A stretch of 64,000 nucleotides of DNA, from the NCBI GenBank assembly GCA_014860575.1, contig JACZJK010000020.1, positions 141,337 through 205,336 on the forward strand, written 5' to 3'. Under the pieces are notes generated by a model. It did not search any database and had not been told where the DNA came from. It saw only the letters and a list, made by a program, of their open reading frames with translations. The first letter of the stretch is position 1, and each line of letters begins with the position of its first letter. Source of the DNA: Bacteroidales bacterium (lineage in GTDB: Bacteria > Bacteroidota > Bacteroidia > Bacteroidales > JAAYJT01). Positions 8,664-16,407 of the stretch are shown here, in pieces. Both the position numbers and the translations under genes were made by a program.

Positions 8664-11309
8664 TTAACTAATCCCCAGCCTGTACGAAACCTTGATCAGG
8701 AAAACATTGTGCGGGTGTATCTGGTAAAGATCGCGGGTGTCGTCCATAAAGGAAAAGCCACCGTCAATAAAATAATCGTTACGACCTTGCGACCACACCA
8801 GGAATAGCGTTGAACCGGGCAAATATTCCCATCGCAGCACCAGGTTCGACTGGAAGAAAAGCGCCTTATAATCGGGGTTATCGAGAGTGTAATCGGTGAT
8901 ACCATCAAGGTTCTGATCTATGCGGTAAATTTCATCATCTGCTAAGTATTCAATCTGTTGCGCGGTAAGAATATTGTACCTGTTAGTATAAACATCAGCA
9001 CGTGAATCGGTGATGTATTTGAAATCAGTGTATTTTCCCGTGCTGATAAATGGCCGGCCCCAGTATTGTATAGTGAGGTCGGGTGTTAAATTCAAATTGG
9101 CGCGTAGGGCAAGGCTGAAGGTTTTCTGATCCAGAGAAGCATTTATATACTGCATGCCTGCATCCGTTTCAATGTTATCCACAAACTGCAGATTGTTGTG
9201 GGTTGCATTATACGATGGGCTAAGTGTAAAGCTGATTGCAGGAGCTGGCCTGTAAGTAAGCCCTGCCCAGAAATTTTGTGTTTCAGCATGCGAATCAAAA
9301 TGTTTTGAAACAAACCATCCCAGGCTGATTCGGAAGGAACGACGGCTGTCGCTGTTGATATTGCTCCAGTTGCTGATCATGCCGGGGACTATAAGCATAG
9401 GGCCACCACGCAAGGCCGATTTGGCCAGTGAATTTCCCTGTGCATTTACTCCGCTGCTAACTGACCAGTAGTTTTTGAACTGCATGTATCCGTTGATGTT
9501 TCCCCCCTTGAAAATATTGGTTCCTGAAAAGTTCCAGCCTGTCCATTGGTTGATGTTGAGACTCCAGCGCTGGTATAATCCGTTGGGTTCATTTACATTA
9601 TATCCGACCCAAAAGACCTGGAAAACTTCATCGCTGCTGCGTATGTATCCGATGTCATTTAGTTCAAGCCCCGGCGATTTCCACATCACAAAACCCCCGA
9701 ATCTGAGTTTTGCATTTCCTCCTTTCCAGAATTCAATGGCGCCGCCATGTCCGCTCAGGCTTGTACGGGTTGAGTCGAGGCTGAAGTGTTCTGCATCAGG
9801 CCGGTGGAAATACCGTGCTGATGAACGCTGGGTCCGGATCAGGGCGGTACTGTCGCCACGCACATGGCTGCCAATCAGTTTTAAACGAAATGTATAGGTT
9901 TTGTCTTTCCAGTTGTGTTCCATATCCAGGCCGCCGGTATAGGCAGCGCGGTGCAGGAAAAGCAGATCAGGATTGTTGAGTTCGCGGTTCACAGCAGTAA
10001 ACATACCACCAACCACGGTGTTTCCGCGGTCGTAGTCTTTAGCTACCCGTGCTGTGAAATAATTGGTAGGAGGTTCTACTTCGTACTTGCGGTGTGTGCC
10101 TTCACTGTCAACTACCGCATGTTCACTGGCGGTGAAACTCTCCATGATGCCAATTGAAAGGCCGTTACGTGTTTTTCCGGTGAGTTTGGCAGCACCAAGT
10201 ATGGCTGTATTCGAGGGGAGCTTGATGAATTCGTTATCGTTGACATCGGGACAAAATTGCGGATGCCGGCCAATACGCCGGGAATAAAACATGTTTTCGT
10301 TGGCTTCGGTGTCGTTGCCGGGCTGAAGCTTGTAATTCATGATGTTACGGCCTTCGATAAAGAATGGCCTTTTTTCATCGTAAAAGGTTTCAACGGCTGT
10401 GAGGTTCACAACTGATGGGTCGGCTTCCACCTGTCCGAAATCAGGGTTTACAGAAAGATCGAGGGTAAGATCATTGGTGAGACCTATTTTAACGTCCAGT
10501 CCAGCACTCAGGCTTTCGCGGTGACCGGTTCTGAAAGGATTGCCTTCTTCTTTTTCGAACCTTTCCAACTGACCCACGAAATAAGGTGTAAGAGCAACTT
10601 CCTTTTTGGGTTTGATACCGCCAATGCCGTGCATTTCGCCGATAAACCGAACCCATCCGGTTGCGTTACGCAACATCGGTTGCCAGAATGATAATTCCTG
10701 TTTGCGAAAGATATGGCGGCCAACCTGCAATCCCCAGATATGGTTTTCCTGATTGCCGAAACGGAGCTGGTTCAGTGGGATTTGCATTTCTGCAACCCAT
10801 CCGGAATCCGTCAATGATGTTTTAGCATACCAAACAGGATCCCATGTATAATCCTGAGATTCGCCATCGTTCAGGTAAATACAGTCGGCTTTCACTCCAG
10901 CGGCTGTAACAAAAAAAGTGAATCCGGTACGCTGGTCAAAATAACTGTCAAATTGAATGGCTAGGTAATCGCCCTGGGTATCATCGCGGCGTGAGAGGCG
11001 GCGCACAATGCTGTCGGCTGCGGGATCGTAAGCCCGGAAGGCAACATACAGGTTGTTGTCATCGTAAAGAATTTTAAATTTGGTATCGAAAGCAGGGGCA
11101 GCATTTTCAAAAGGTTCGTACTGAACAAAATCACCTTCCCATCTTCCCTCTTCCCATACGAGATCATCCAGGTTTCCGTCAATAACAGGCGCGGTTCCTT
11201 CAAGACGTTGAGTAGTATAATTTTTCTTTTCAGTTCCGTTTTGCGCCTGAAGCTGCATTTGCAGCATTCCAAACAACAAACACATTAGAACACAAATACC
11301 TGATCTCAT
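8664..11309 (-). CDS. DUF5916 outer-membrane protein with CBM9-like N-terminal domain
   Basis: An 881-residue protein with a signal peptide ending in L-Q-A-Q at about residue 22. Residues about 30-220 form a carbohydrate-binding family 9-like beta-sandwich (P-V-I-D-G-N-L-D-D-L-V-W then L-Y-V-A-F-R-A-Y-D). The rest, about 235-881, is the DUF5916 region, rich in alternating hydrophobic strands with aromatic girdles and ending in K-V-S-Y-R-L-G-I-S, which looks like an outer-membrane beta-barrel. Such proteins are common in Bacteroidota; their substrates are not established, though glycan contact is likely from the CBM9-like domain. Single gene with no obvious operon partner: the next gene downstream is the divergent toxin-antitoxin pair. 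Confidence 0.85.
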   Translation of the reverse strand: MRSGICVLMCLLFGMLQMQLQAQNGTEKKNYTTQRLEGTAPVIDGNLDDLVWEEGRWEGDFVQYEPFENAAPAFDTKFKILYDDNNLYVAFRAYDPAADSIVRRLSRRDDTQGDYLAIQFDSYFDQRTGFTFFVTAAGVKADCIYLNDGESQDYTWDPVWYAKTSLTDSGWVAEMQIPLNQLRFGNQENHIWGLQVGRHIFRKQELSFWQPMLRNATGWVRFIGEMHGIGGIKPKKEVALTPYFVGQLERFEKEEGNPFRTGHRESLSAGLDVKIGLTNDLTLDLSVNPDFGQVEADPSVVNLTAVETFYDEKRPFFIEGRNIMNYKLQPGNDTEANENMFYSRRIGRHPQFCPDVNDNEFIKLPSNTAILGAAKLTGKTRNGLSIGIMESFTASEHAVVDSEGTHRKYEVEPPTNYFTARVAKDYDRGNTVVGGMFTAVNRELNNPDLLFLHRAAYTGGLDMEHNWKDKTYTFRLKLIGSHVRGDSTALIRTQRSSARYFHRPDAEHFSLDSTRTSLSGHGGAIEFWKGGNAKLRFGGFVMWKSPGLELNDIGYIRSSDEVFQVFWVGYNVNEPNGLYQRWSLNINQWTGWNFSGTNIFKGGNINGYMQFKNYWSVSSGVNAQGNSLAKSALRGGPMLIVPGMISNWSNINSDSRRSFRISLGWFVSKHFDSHAETQNFWAGLTYRPAPAISFTLSPSYNATHNNLQFVDNIETDAGMQYINASLDQKTFSLALRANLNLTPDLTIQYWGRPFISTGKYTDFKYITDSRADVYTNRYNILTAQQIEYLADDEIYRIDQNLDGITDYTLDNPDYKALFFQSNLVLRWEYLPGSTLFLVWSQGRNDYFIDGGFSFMDDTRDLYQIHPHNVFLIKVSYRLGIS

Positions 11310-11372
11310 TTGATTAAAAAATTAATGGATTTTGAATGCGTATATGACGTGGTAAAAATGGATATGTTACAG

Positions 11373-11400
11373 TTAGAGACGCAATGCATTGCGTCTCTAA
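11373..11400. repeat. 28-base perfect palindrome GAGACGCAATG/CATTGCGTCTC
   Basis: A perfect palindrome with two 14-base arms (TTAGAGACGCAATG and its reverse complement), between the DUF5916 gene and the permease gene. A related palindrome with the core GAGACGCCATGCATGGCG lies on the other side of the permease gene at 13951. It may serve as a transcription terminator, but no T-run follows directly on either strand. Confidence 0.7.
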
Positions 11401-11428
11401 CAGGGCGTAAATGCCACATGGCAATTTA

Positions 11429-13795
11429 TTATTCATATTTCAAGGCCTTCACCGGATTGGCAACAGCGGCCCTGATGGCCTGAAACGATATGGTTGCTAT
11501 GGCTATTATCAGGGTGAGGATAGCGGCTATAGCAAACATCCACCATTGCATGTTTATGTGATAGGCGAAATTTTCGAGCCAGCGGTTCATAAAATACCAG
11601 GTAACAGGCCATGCAATAAGGTTGGCAATTAACACCCATCTTAAAAAATCACGGGTCAGTAAAAGTACAATGCCTTTTACCGACGAACCGAACACTTTAC
11701 GAATGCCCACTTCTTTGGTTCTTTGCTGTGTTGTAAACAAAGCCAGCCCCGACAAACCAAGGCAGGCAACAAAGATTGCAAGGCCGGAGAAAAACAAAAA
11801 CAGCTTGAATAAACGCTGTTCTTTAGCATATAGCCGGCCAATAGAATCATCAAGAAAACTGTAAGAAAACGGAAAGCCCGGTGCAAAGGATTCATAAACC
11901 TTTTCAATGCGATTAAGTGTTTGTGTGAGGTTGTGTCCACTTAACTTTACATTGATATAATTGCTCCAACCGGGCATATAAGCCAACACCAGCGGGCCAA
12001 TACCATGATGCACCGGCAGGTAGGAGAAATCTTTTACTACCCCAATTACAGTGCCGTTCCAGAACCTTACCCCAATTGGATTTTCCAGATTAAAACGTTT
12101 TACAGCTGTTTCGTTCAGAATATAAGTATTGTCGCGGTCGGTTGGCATTTTTTCATCAAAAGCCCTGCCTTCAACAATCTCAAAACCATAAACATTCAGG
12201 CATTCGGGATCGAGCGTGAGTGCATTCACCCGGCGTTCAACTGTATCAACTATTCTTCCCCATCCCATGCCAATACGGCCGGGTACACTGCTGGAGATTC
12301 CGACATATTCAACTCCCGGAATTTGCTTCAGTTCACTTTTAAACGATTCAAAATCGCGGGGGATATGTCCTGAGCTTGAGAAATAAATAATGTTGTTGCG
12401 GTCGAACCCAAGGTCTTTGTTACGGGCATACTCCATCTGACTGTAAATAACAATGGTTGAAAGGATAATCGCTGTGGAAACTGCAAACTGAAAAACAATC
12501 AGGATTTTCCTGAGCGTGCTGCCGCGCTTTCCTTTAGTGGCTTCACCTTTCATTACCACAATGGGTTCAAACCGTGCAAGATAAAAGGAAGGATACAATC
12601 CGGCAAGCAATCCGGTTGCAATGGCAAATCCAATGATGATAGCAATAACCACCGGACTCGTATAAAAATTAAATTCTATTCCCGATTGGGTAAGCTTGTT
12701 GAATTCAGGAACCATAATCTCAAACAATACCAGGGCTAGTATAAGCGCCACAAGGCTGAGCAGTACCGATTCGGTCAGGTATTGCCTGACAAGCATATTA
12801 CGCGTGCTTCCCATTACTTTTTTAAGACCCACTTCGCGTGCACGCCTGAAAGCCATGGCTGTGCTCAGGTTAATGAAATTGATAACGGCTATGAACAAAA
12901 TAAACACTGCAATGGAAATATAAATCAGTATAAAAGACAGGTTGCCTTTATCCAACCCATCATAAGGAATGTGCCGGTTAAAATAAATGTCAGATATCGG
13001 GCGTAAAAGAAAACCAAGTTCCACATCAGTAAAACCAAGCCTCTCACTTGCCATCCTGTCCATCCCGGCTTCAAATTTATTGCTGACAGCACTTATGTCG
13101 TGATCTTTATGAAGAAGTGCCCAGGTATAGTAATTCCAGTTATTCCAGTCGTTCAGCATGGCCGAATCGCGCATAATTTGTGGTAATGCGTGGAAAGGGA
13201 TCACCGCTGTAGGTTTTATAATGCTGTTGTCAGCTGGATCGACCATGACAGCGGTAACTTCAACTGTGAAATCGTTGTTTATCACCAGGGTTTTACCAAT
13301 AGGATGCTCATCTTCAAAAAACTTTTTTGCTTCGCTCTCCGTTAGAACAATACTCATCGGATTTACAAGCGCAGTAGCCGCGTTGCCATGGATCAGTCCA
13401 AAGCTGAAGATATCGAAAAAGCTACTGTCAGCGTAATACAGGCTTTTTATCCATAATTGCTTTTCATCAATTTTCGCCAGTGTATTGCCGCCGCCTACAT
13501 CTACACGGCAGATTTCAAGAGCTTCGGGTAATACTTCCCGGGCAAAGCTTGCTACCATGCTTGCCGTAATGGCGTACTGTGCAGTTTCAATGCGGTAAAT
13601 CTCATTATAATTCTTGTGAAATTTATCAGTTTGAAATTCCATGTATACATAAACTGCAATAAGCAGAAACAACGCCATGCCCATGCCCAGTCCTATTATA
13701 TTTACCAGGGTATAACCTTTCTGCCTCATCAGGCTGCGGATGGAGAATTTAATATTGTTAGTCCGGAAGGCCATAAGGATATAATTTGTGAACAT
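11429..13795 (-). CDS. FtsX/MacB-type ABC transporter permease
   Basis: A 788-residue permease of the large Bacteroidota family with two MacB-like periplasmic core domains and two FtsX domains. One membrane segment lies near residues 30-50 (N-I-I-G-L-G-M-G-M-A-L-F), a periplasmic domain follows at about 55-280, then three or four membrane segments about 285-405, one near 430, a second periplasmic domain about 450-660 and three terminal segments ending in L-K-Y-E. The family usually works with a LolD-like ATPase in lipoprotein export, macrolide efflux or signal relay. No ATPase gene is nearby, so the partner must be elsewhere. The start at 13793-13795 gives the common M-x-x-N-Y-x-x-x-A-F-R opening. 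The gene is framed by the two GAGACGC palindromes. Confidence 0.88.
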   Translation of the reverse strand: MFTNYILMAFRTNNIKFSIRSLMRQKGYTLVNIIGLGMGMALFLLIAVYVYMEFQTDKFHKNYNEIYRIETAQYAITASMVASFAREVLPEALEICRVDVGGGNTLAKIDEKQLWIKSLYYADSSFFDIFSFGLIHGNAATALVNPMSIVLTESEAKKFFEDEHPIGKTLVINNDFTVEVTAVMVDPADNSIIKPTAVIPFHALPQIMRDSAMLNDWNNWNYYTWALLHKDHDISAVSNKFEAGMDRMASERLGFTDVELGFLLRPISDIYFNRHIPYDGLDKGNLSFILIYISIAVFILFIAVINFINLSTAMAFRRAREVGLKKVMGSTRNMLVRQYLTESVLLSLVALILALVLFEIMVPEFNKLTQSGIEFNFYTSPVVIAIIIGFAIATGLLAGLYPSFYLARFEPIVVMKGEATKGKRGSTLRKILIVFQFAVSTAIILSTIVIYSQMEYARNKDLGFDRNNIIYFSSSGHIPRDFESFKSELKQIPGVEYVGISSSVPGRIGMGWGRIVDTVERRVNALTLDPECLNVYGFEIVEGRAFDEKMPTDRDNTYILNETAVKRFNLENPIGVRFWNGTVIGVVKDFSYLPVHHGIGPLVLAYMPGWSNYINVKLSGHNLTQTLNRIEKVYESFAPGFPFSYSFLDDSIGRLYAKEQRLFKLFLFFSGLAIFVACLGLSGLALFTTQQRTKEVGIRKVFGSSVKGIVLLLTRDFLRWVLIANLIAWPVTWYFMNRWLENFAYHINMQWWMFAIAAILTLIIAIATISFQAIRAAVANPVKALKYE

Positions 13796-13950
13796 AATGA
13801 TGGATTTTGTAATGCCGGTAATCCAATATTATACCACGCTTTATTAAACTTTGGTTAATAGATAATTACATATATTTTGGGTAAAGGGAAATCCATCAAA
13901 GTGTTCGTATGGGAGCAGGAGATTGTACGGAAATGTACACAGGGTTCAGC

Positions 13951-13987
13951 AGAGACGCCATGCATGGCGCTTCTGCATGGCGTTTTT
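13951..13987 (+). repeat. GAGACGCCATGCATGGCG palindrome with hairpin and T-run
   Basis: The palindrome CGCCATGCATGGCG (13956-13969) is followed by a second GCATGGCGT, so ACGCCATGC (13955-13963) can pair with 13975-13983 and is followed by TTTTT. It shares the GAGACGC(A/C)ATGCAT(T/G)GCG core with the element at 11373. It may act as a terminator on the plus strand, but no plus-strand gene precedes it. Confidence 0.6.
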
Positions 13988-14047
13988 ACAATCAACGAAT
14001 GATGAACAATTCATTGTCATCTACGGTTATAAGAAGTAAAAACGATT

Positions 14048-14611
14048 ATGGCACGCACACCCACAAACATGATACCCCTGGGCTTTACCGCCCCTGATTT
14101 TACACTTCCTGATGTTGTATCGGGAAAAGAACTTTCGTTGAGCGGACTCAAATCTGACAAGGCTACAGTAGTGGCCTTCATCTGCAACCACTGTCCTTTT
14201 GTGAAACACATTATCAAGGAAATGGTGCAGGTGGGCAAAGACTATATTCCCAAAGGCGTTTCGTTTGTGATGATCAATTCAAATGATGTGGAGAATTACA
14301 CCGAGGATTCGCCCGAGAAAATGATAGTTTTTGCAACTCAAAATGATTTCCCCTTTCCTTATCTTTTCGATGAAACCCAGGAAGTAGCCAAAGCTTACGA
14401 TGCTGCCTGCACCCCCGATTTCAATGTTTTGGATGGCGAAGGCAAAGTGGTTTACCGCGGACAATTTGATGCTTCTCGGCCTGAAAATGGAATGCCAGTA
14501 ACGGGAACTGACTTGCGCAACACACTTGATCTTCTCTTAAAAGGTGAAAAGGTTCCTGAAGAACAACTTCCGAGTATTGGCTGTAATATAAAATGGAAGG
14601 TGCAATTGTAA
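14048..14611 (+). CDS. thioredoxin-like AhpC/TSA-family protein
   Basis: A 187-residue protein of the peroxiredoxin-like group annotated as thioredoxin family protein. It opens with the redoxin strand P-D-F-T-L-P-D-V, and the redox centre is C-N-H-C-P-F-V-K-H near residues 45-53, a C-x-x-C arrangement typical of this subgroup. A-C-T-P-D-F carries the cis-proline near residue 122, and the C-terminal S-I-G-C-N-I-K-W is characteristic. It has no signal peptide, so it is probably cytoplasmic. It may reduce peroxides or protein disulfides; substrate not determined. Monocistronic by spacing. Confidence 0.88.
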   Translation: MARTPTNMIPLGFTAPDFTLPDVVSGKELSLSGLKSDKATVVAFICNHCPFVKHIIKEMVQVGKDYIPKGVSFVMINSNDVENYTEDSPEKMIVFATQNDFPFPYLFDETQEVAKAYDAACTPDFNVLDGEGKVVYRGQFDASRPENGMPVTGTDLRNTLDLLLKGEKVPEEQLPSIGCNIKWKVQL

Positions 14612-14792
14612 GCGCCGTTGCTGATTTCAATGTTGAGTCCCCTCGAAATGGTGTTTTTTGCCACGAACCTGTCCGCCGGGGTGGATGCACGAATAATGAA
14701 TTCTAAAATACAGACAATCACTGATATCAAACGGACTTATTTTAGATAATCTCACGAATAATGTCTTTTCAGAACAGACTCATACCTAATGA

Positions 14793-15410
14793 TTATACCT
14801 GCCGCTGAATATCGGCAACATCCACCAGTTTATTCAGGATCGCGTAAACCGTAAGACCCGAAACCGTTTTGATACCAAGTTTGCGGGTGATGTTTTTCCG
14901 GTGGGTCATTACTGTATGCGTACTTATAAATAGCTTTTCAGCTACTTCTTTGTTGGTCTGACCCAGGGCCAGCAACTGCAAAACCTTCTTTTCCTGTTTG
15001 CTGAGATCCCTTGAACTGCAGTTGTCATCTTCATCATGGCTCAGTTGGTTGACCCAGGTTTCAATTTTCTGGTGAATCGAATCAAATTCCTCAAGGTAAG
15101 AGATCACATCATAAAACTTCGCATTGGCCAGGCCATACTCTTGATCAGGAGACAGGGCAATAAACCGCGTTGTGGACGTTCCCGGAAATTCATTTATTAA
15201 ATTGAAATCATTGGTTAACCTAAGTAAGGCGGTATCCAATATGGCATAATCGGGTCTGTAATGCTGCACCTGGTCAGTGAGCATAAAATTATTAGTAATT
15301 TGTTTCACCACTTCTGCATGAGGTCTTTGCTGGATCAGACCATCGAGCGCCGAGCGCATCAGGAATGAAGGGCTTGCTATGACGAAACTTACTTTTCGCA
15401 TAGCGCTCAT
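14793..15410 (-). CDS. LuxR/NarL-type response regulator with degenerate receiver
   Basis: A 205-residue regulator. Residues about 5-125 have the receiver-domain strand pattern but seem to lack the usual acidic cluster, although a D-T-A-L-L segment (P-D-Y-A-I-L-D) may hold the phospho-acceptor. Residues about 137-200 are a LuxR-type helix-turn-helix (L-S-K-Q-E-K-K-V-L-Q-L-L-A-L-G-Q-T-N-K-E-V-A then S-T-H-T-V-M-T-H-R-K-N-I). It overlaps the preceding hemerythrin gene by 4 bases (ATGA), so the two are translationally coupled. No histidine kinase is adjacent. It probably controls its own operon or the divergent TonB receptor in response to something sensed by the hemerythrin protein; this is inference. 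Confidence 0.85.
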   Translation of the reverse strand: MSAMRKVSFVIASPSFLMRSALDGLIQQRPHAEVVKQITNNFMLTDQVQHYRPDYAILDTALLRLTNDFNLINEFPGTSTTRFIALSPDQEYGLANAKFYDVISYLEEFDSIHQKIETWVNQLSHDEDDNCSSRDLSKQEKKVLQLLALGQTNKEVAEKLFISTHTVMTHRKNITRKLGIKTVSGLTVYAILNKLVDVADIQRQV

Positions 15411-16180
15411 TCATTTTGAAGATTTGATGATCCTGATCTGCTTTTACTCGCAGTGAGTTTCTTTTCCATCATCTTCACCTTTGGAACCAGCACTTTATCT
15501 TCAATTCTTGCATGATCGCGTAGATCGCTTTCAAGTTGAAATAGGGCATCAAGTATCTTGTTGCAGAGATTGCTGTTCAAAGGCGAATCAATGTACTTAA
15601 TGATGATGTTTTTGAGATCAAGCAACTGGTCTTCGAGATTGCTGTGTTCTTCAATAAATTCATACATGCTGTATTCTTCATTAAGCTTTTCAGTTCCTGA
15701 TTCCTGCACTATTCCATCAAGCTGGCGTTGTAGCGACAATACATAAGGGAAAGTGCCTTGCTCTTCAAGTTTGAGGTGATCTTTCAGCTCGGCAACATAA
15801 TTGCTGAAAAAGCTGCTCAGCAGTTCGGAAGTATTCCTATGCTCCGGACCTGTATTCTCAACCAGCCTGTCAATAAGCAATTGCAATTCCGGAACCTTCA
15901 CTTCAAGATAATAATGATGGGTTGCACTTAAATAATTAATGATCATACCTGCATCAAATTGCTGAAGATGGCTTGCCGGGAAATATTTCTCGTCATGAAA
16001 TGCATTCACTATTTCCAGAAAAAACCTGGTATCAACATTAAAGGATCGGCATACTTCATCAATGCTTTGGTCGCCGAAGCCCAGCCTGATGCCGAAGCGG
16101 TTAATTACTGGCAGAAGCCGGGGATCAAGATGGATCAACCCGGCCATTTTCATATCGCCGTTGATGGTGCGTTGTGTCAT
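15407..16180 (-). CDS. hemerythrin-domain protein related to RIC/YtfE iron-sulfur repair proteins
   Basis: A 257-residue protein when started at the ATG 16178-16180; a longer frame to 16276 exists but contains a -7 promoter element at 16204-16211. Residues about 12-55 look like the DUF542-type N-terminal segment of RIC proteins (F-G-I-R-L-G-F-G-D-Q then V-C-R-S-F-N-V-D). Residues about 80-235 are helical with hemerythrin-type ligands: Y-L-S-A-T-H-H-Y-Y, P-E-H, D-H-L-K-L-E-E, E-H-S-N-L and D-H-A-R-I-E-D-K-V-L. A diiron site binding O2 or NO is expected. RIC proteins repair iron-sulfur clusters after nitrosative or oxidative stress; here the coupled LuxR regulator suggests a sensor role is equally possible. 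Confidence 0.82.
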   Translation of the reverse strand: MTQRTINGDMKMAGLIHLDPRLLPVINRFGIRLGFGDQSIDEVCRSFNVDTRFFLEIVNAFHDEKYFPASHLQQFDAGMIINYLSATHHYYLEVKVPELQLLIDRLVENTGPEHRNTSELLSSFFSNYVAELKDHLKLEEQGTFPYVLSLQRQLDGIVQESGTEKLNEEYSMYEFIEEHSNLEDQLLDLKNIIIKYIDSPLNSNLCNKILDALFQLESDLRDHARIEDKVLVPKVKMMEKKLTASKSRSGSSNLQNE

Positions 16181-16203
16181 TGTTAGTTGTTTATATCCGG
16201 GTT

Positions 16204-16211
16204 CAAAAGTA
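16204..16211 (-). promoter_or_regulatory. -7 promoter element of the hemerythrin/LuxR operon
   Basis: TACTTTTG on the minus strand, exact to TAnnTTTG, 23 bases upstream of the ATG at 16180. The -33 position is poorly conserved. Confidence 0.5.
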
Positions 16212-16353
16212 ACAATTATGTCAGACCACTGTTCATTGATTTTCTGAAGCCGGATTCCGATATTGAAGACAACCAATTGTGATTCTATGATTTAGCAACT
16301 CCAGCGGCATATTCCTTGTGGTAATCCGGTAAAAAAATACCTAAAATGAGGGA

Positions 16354-16384
16354 TTGTACTGATATTTGAGTGGGATTAGTTTTG
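16354..16384 (+). promoter_or_regulatory. promoter of the TonB-dependent receptor gene
   Basis: TTG at 16354-16356 and TAGTTTTG at 16377-16384 with a 20-base spacer. The transcript would start near 16390, 18 bases ahead of the ATG, giving a very short leader. Confidence 0.65.
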
Positions 16385-16407
16385 TGCCCTAAATAAAAAA
16401 CCAATCA

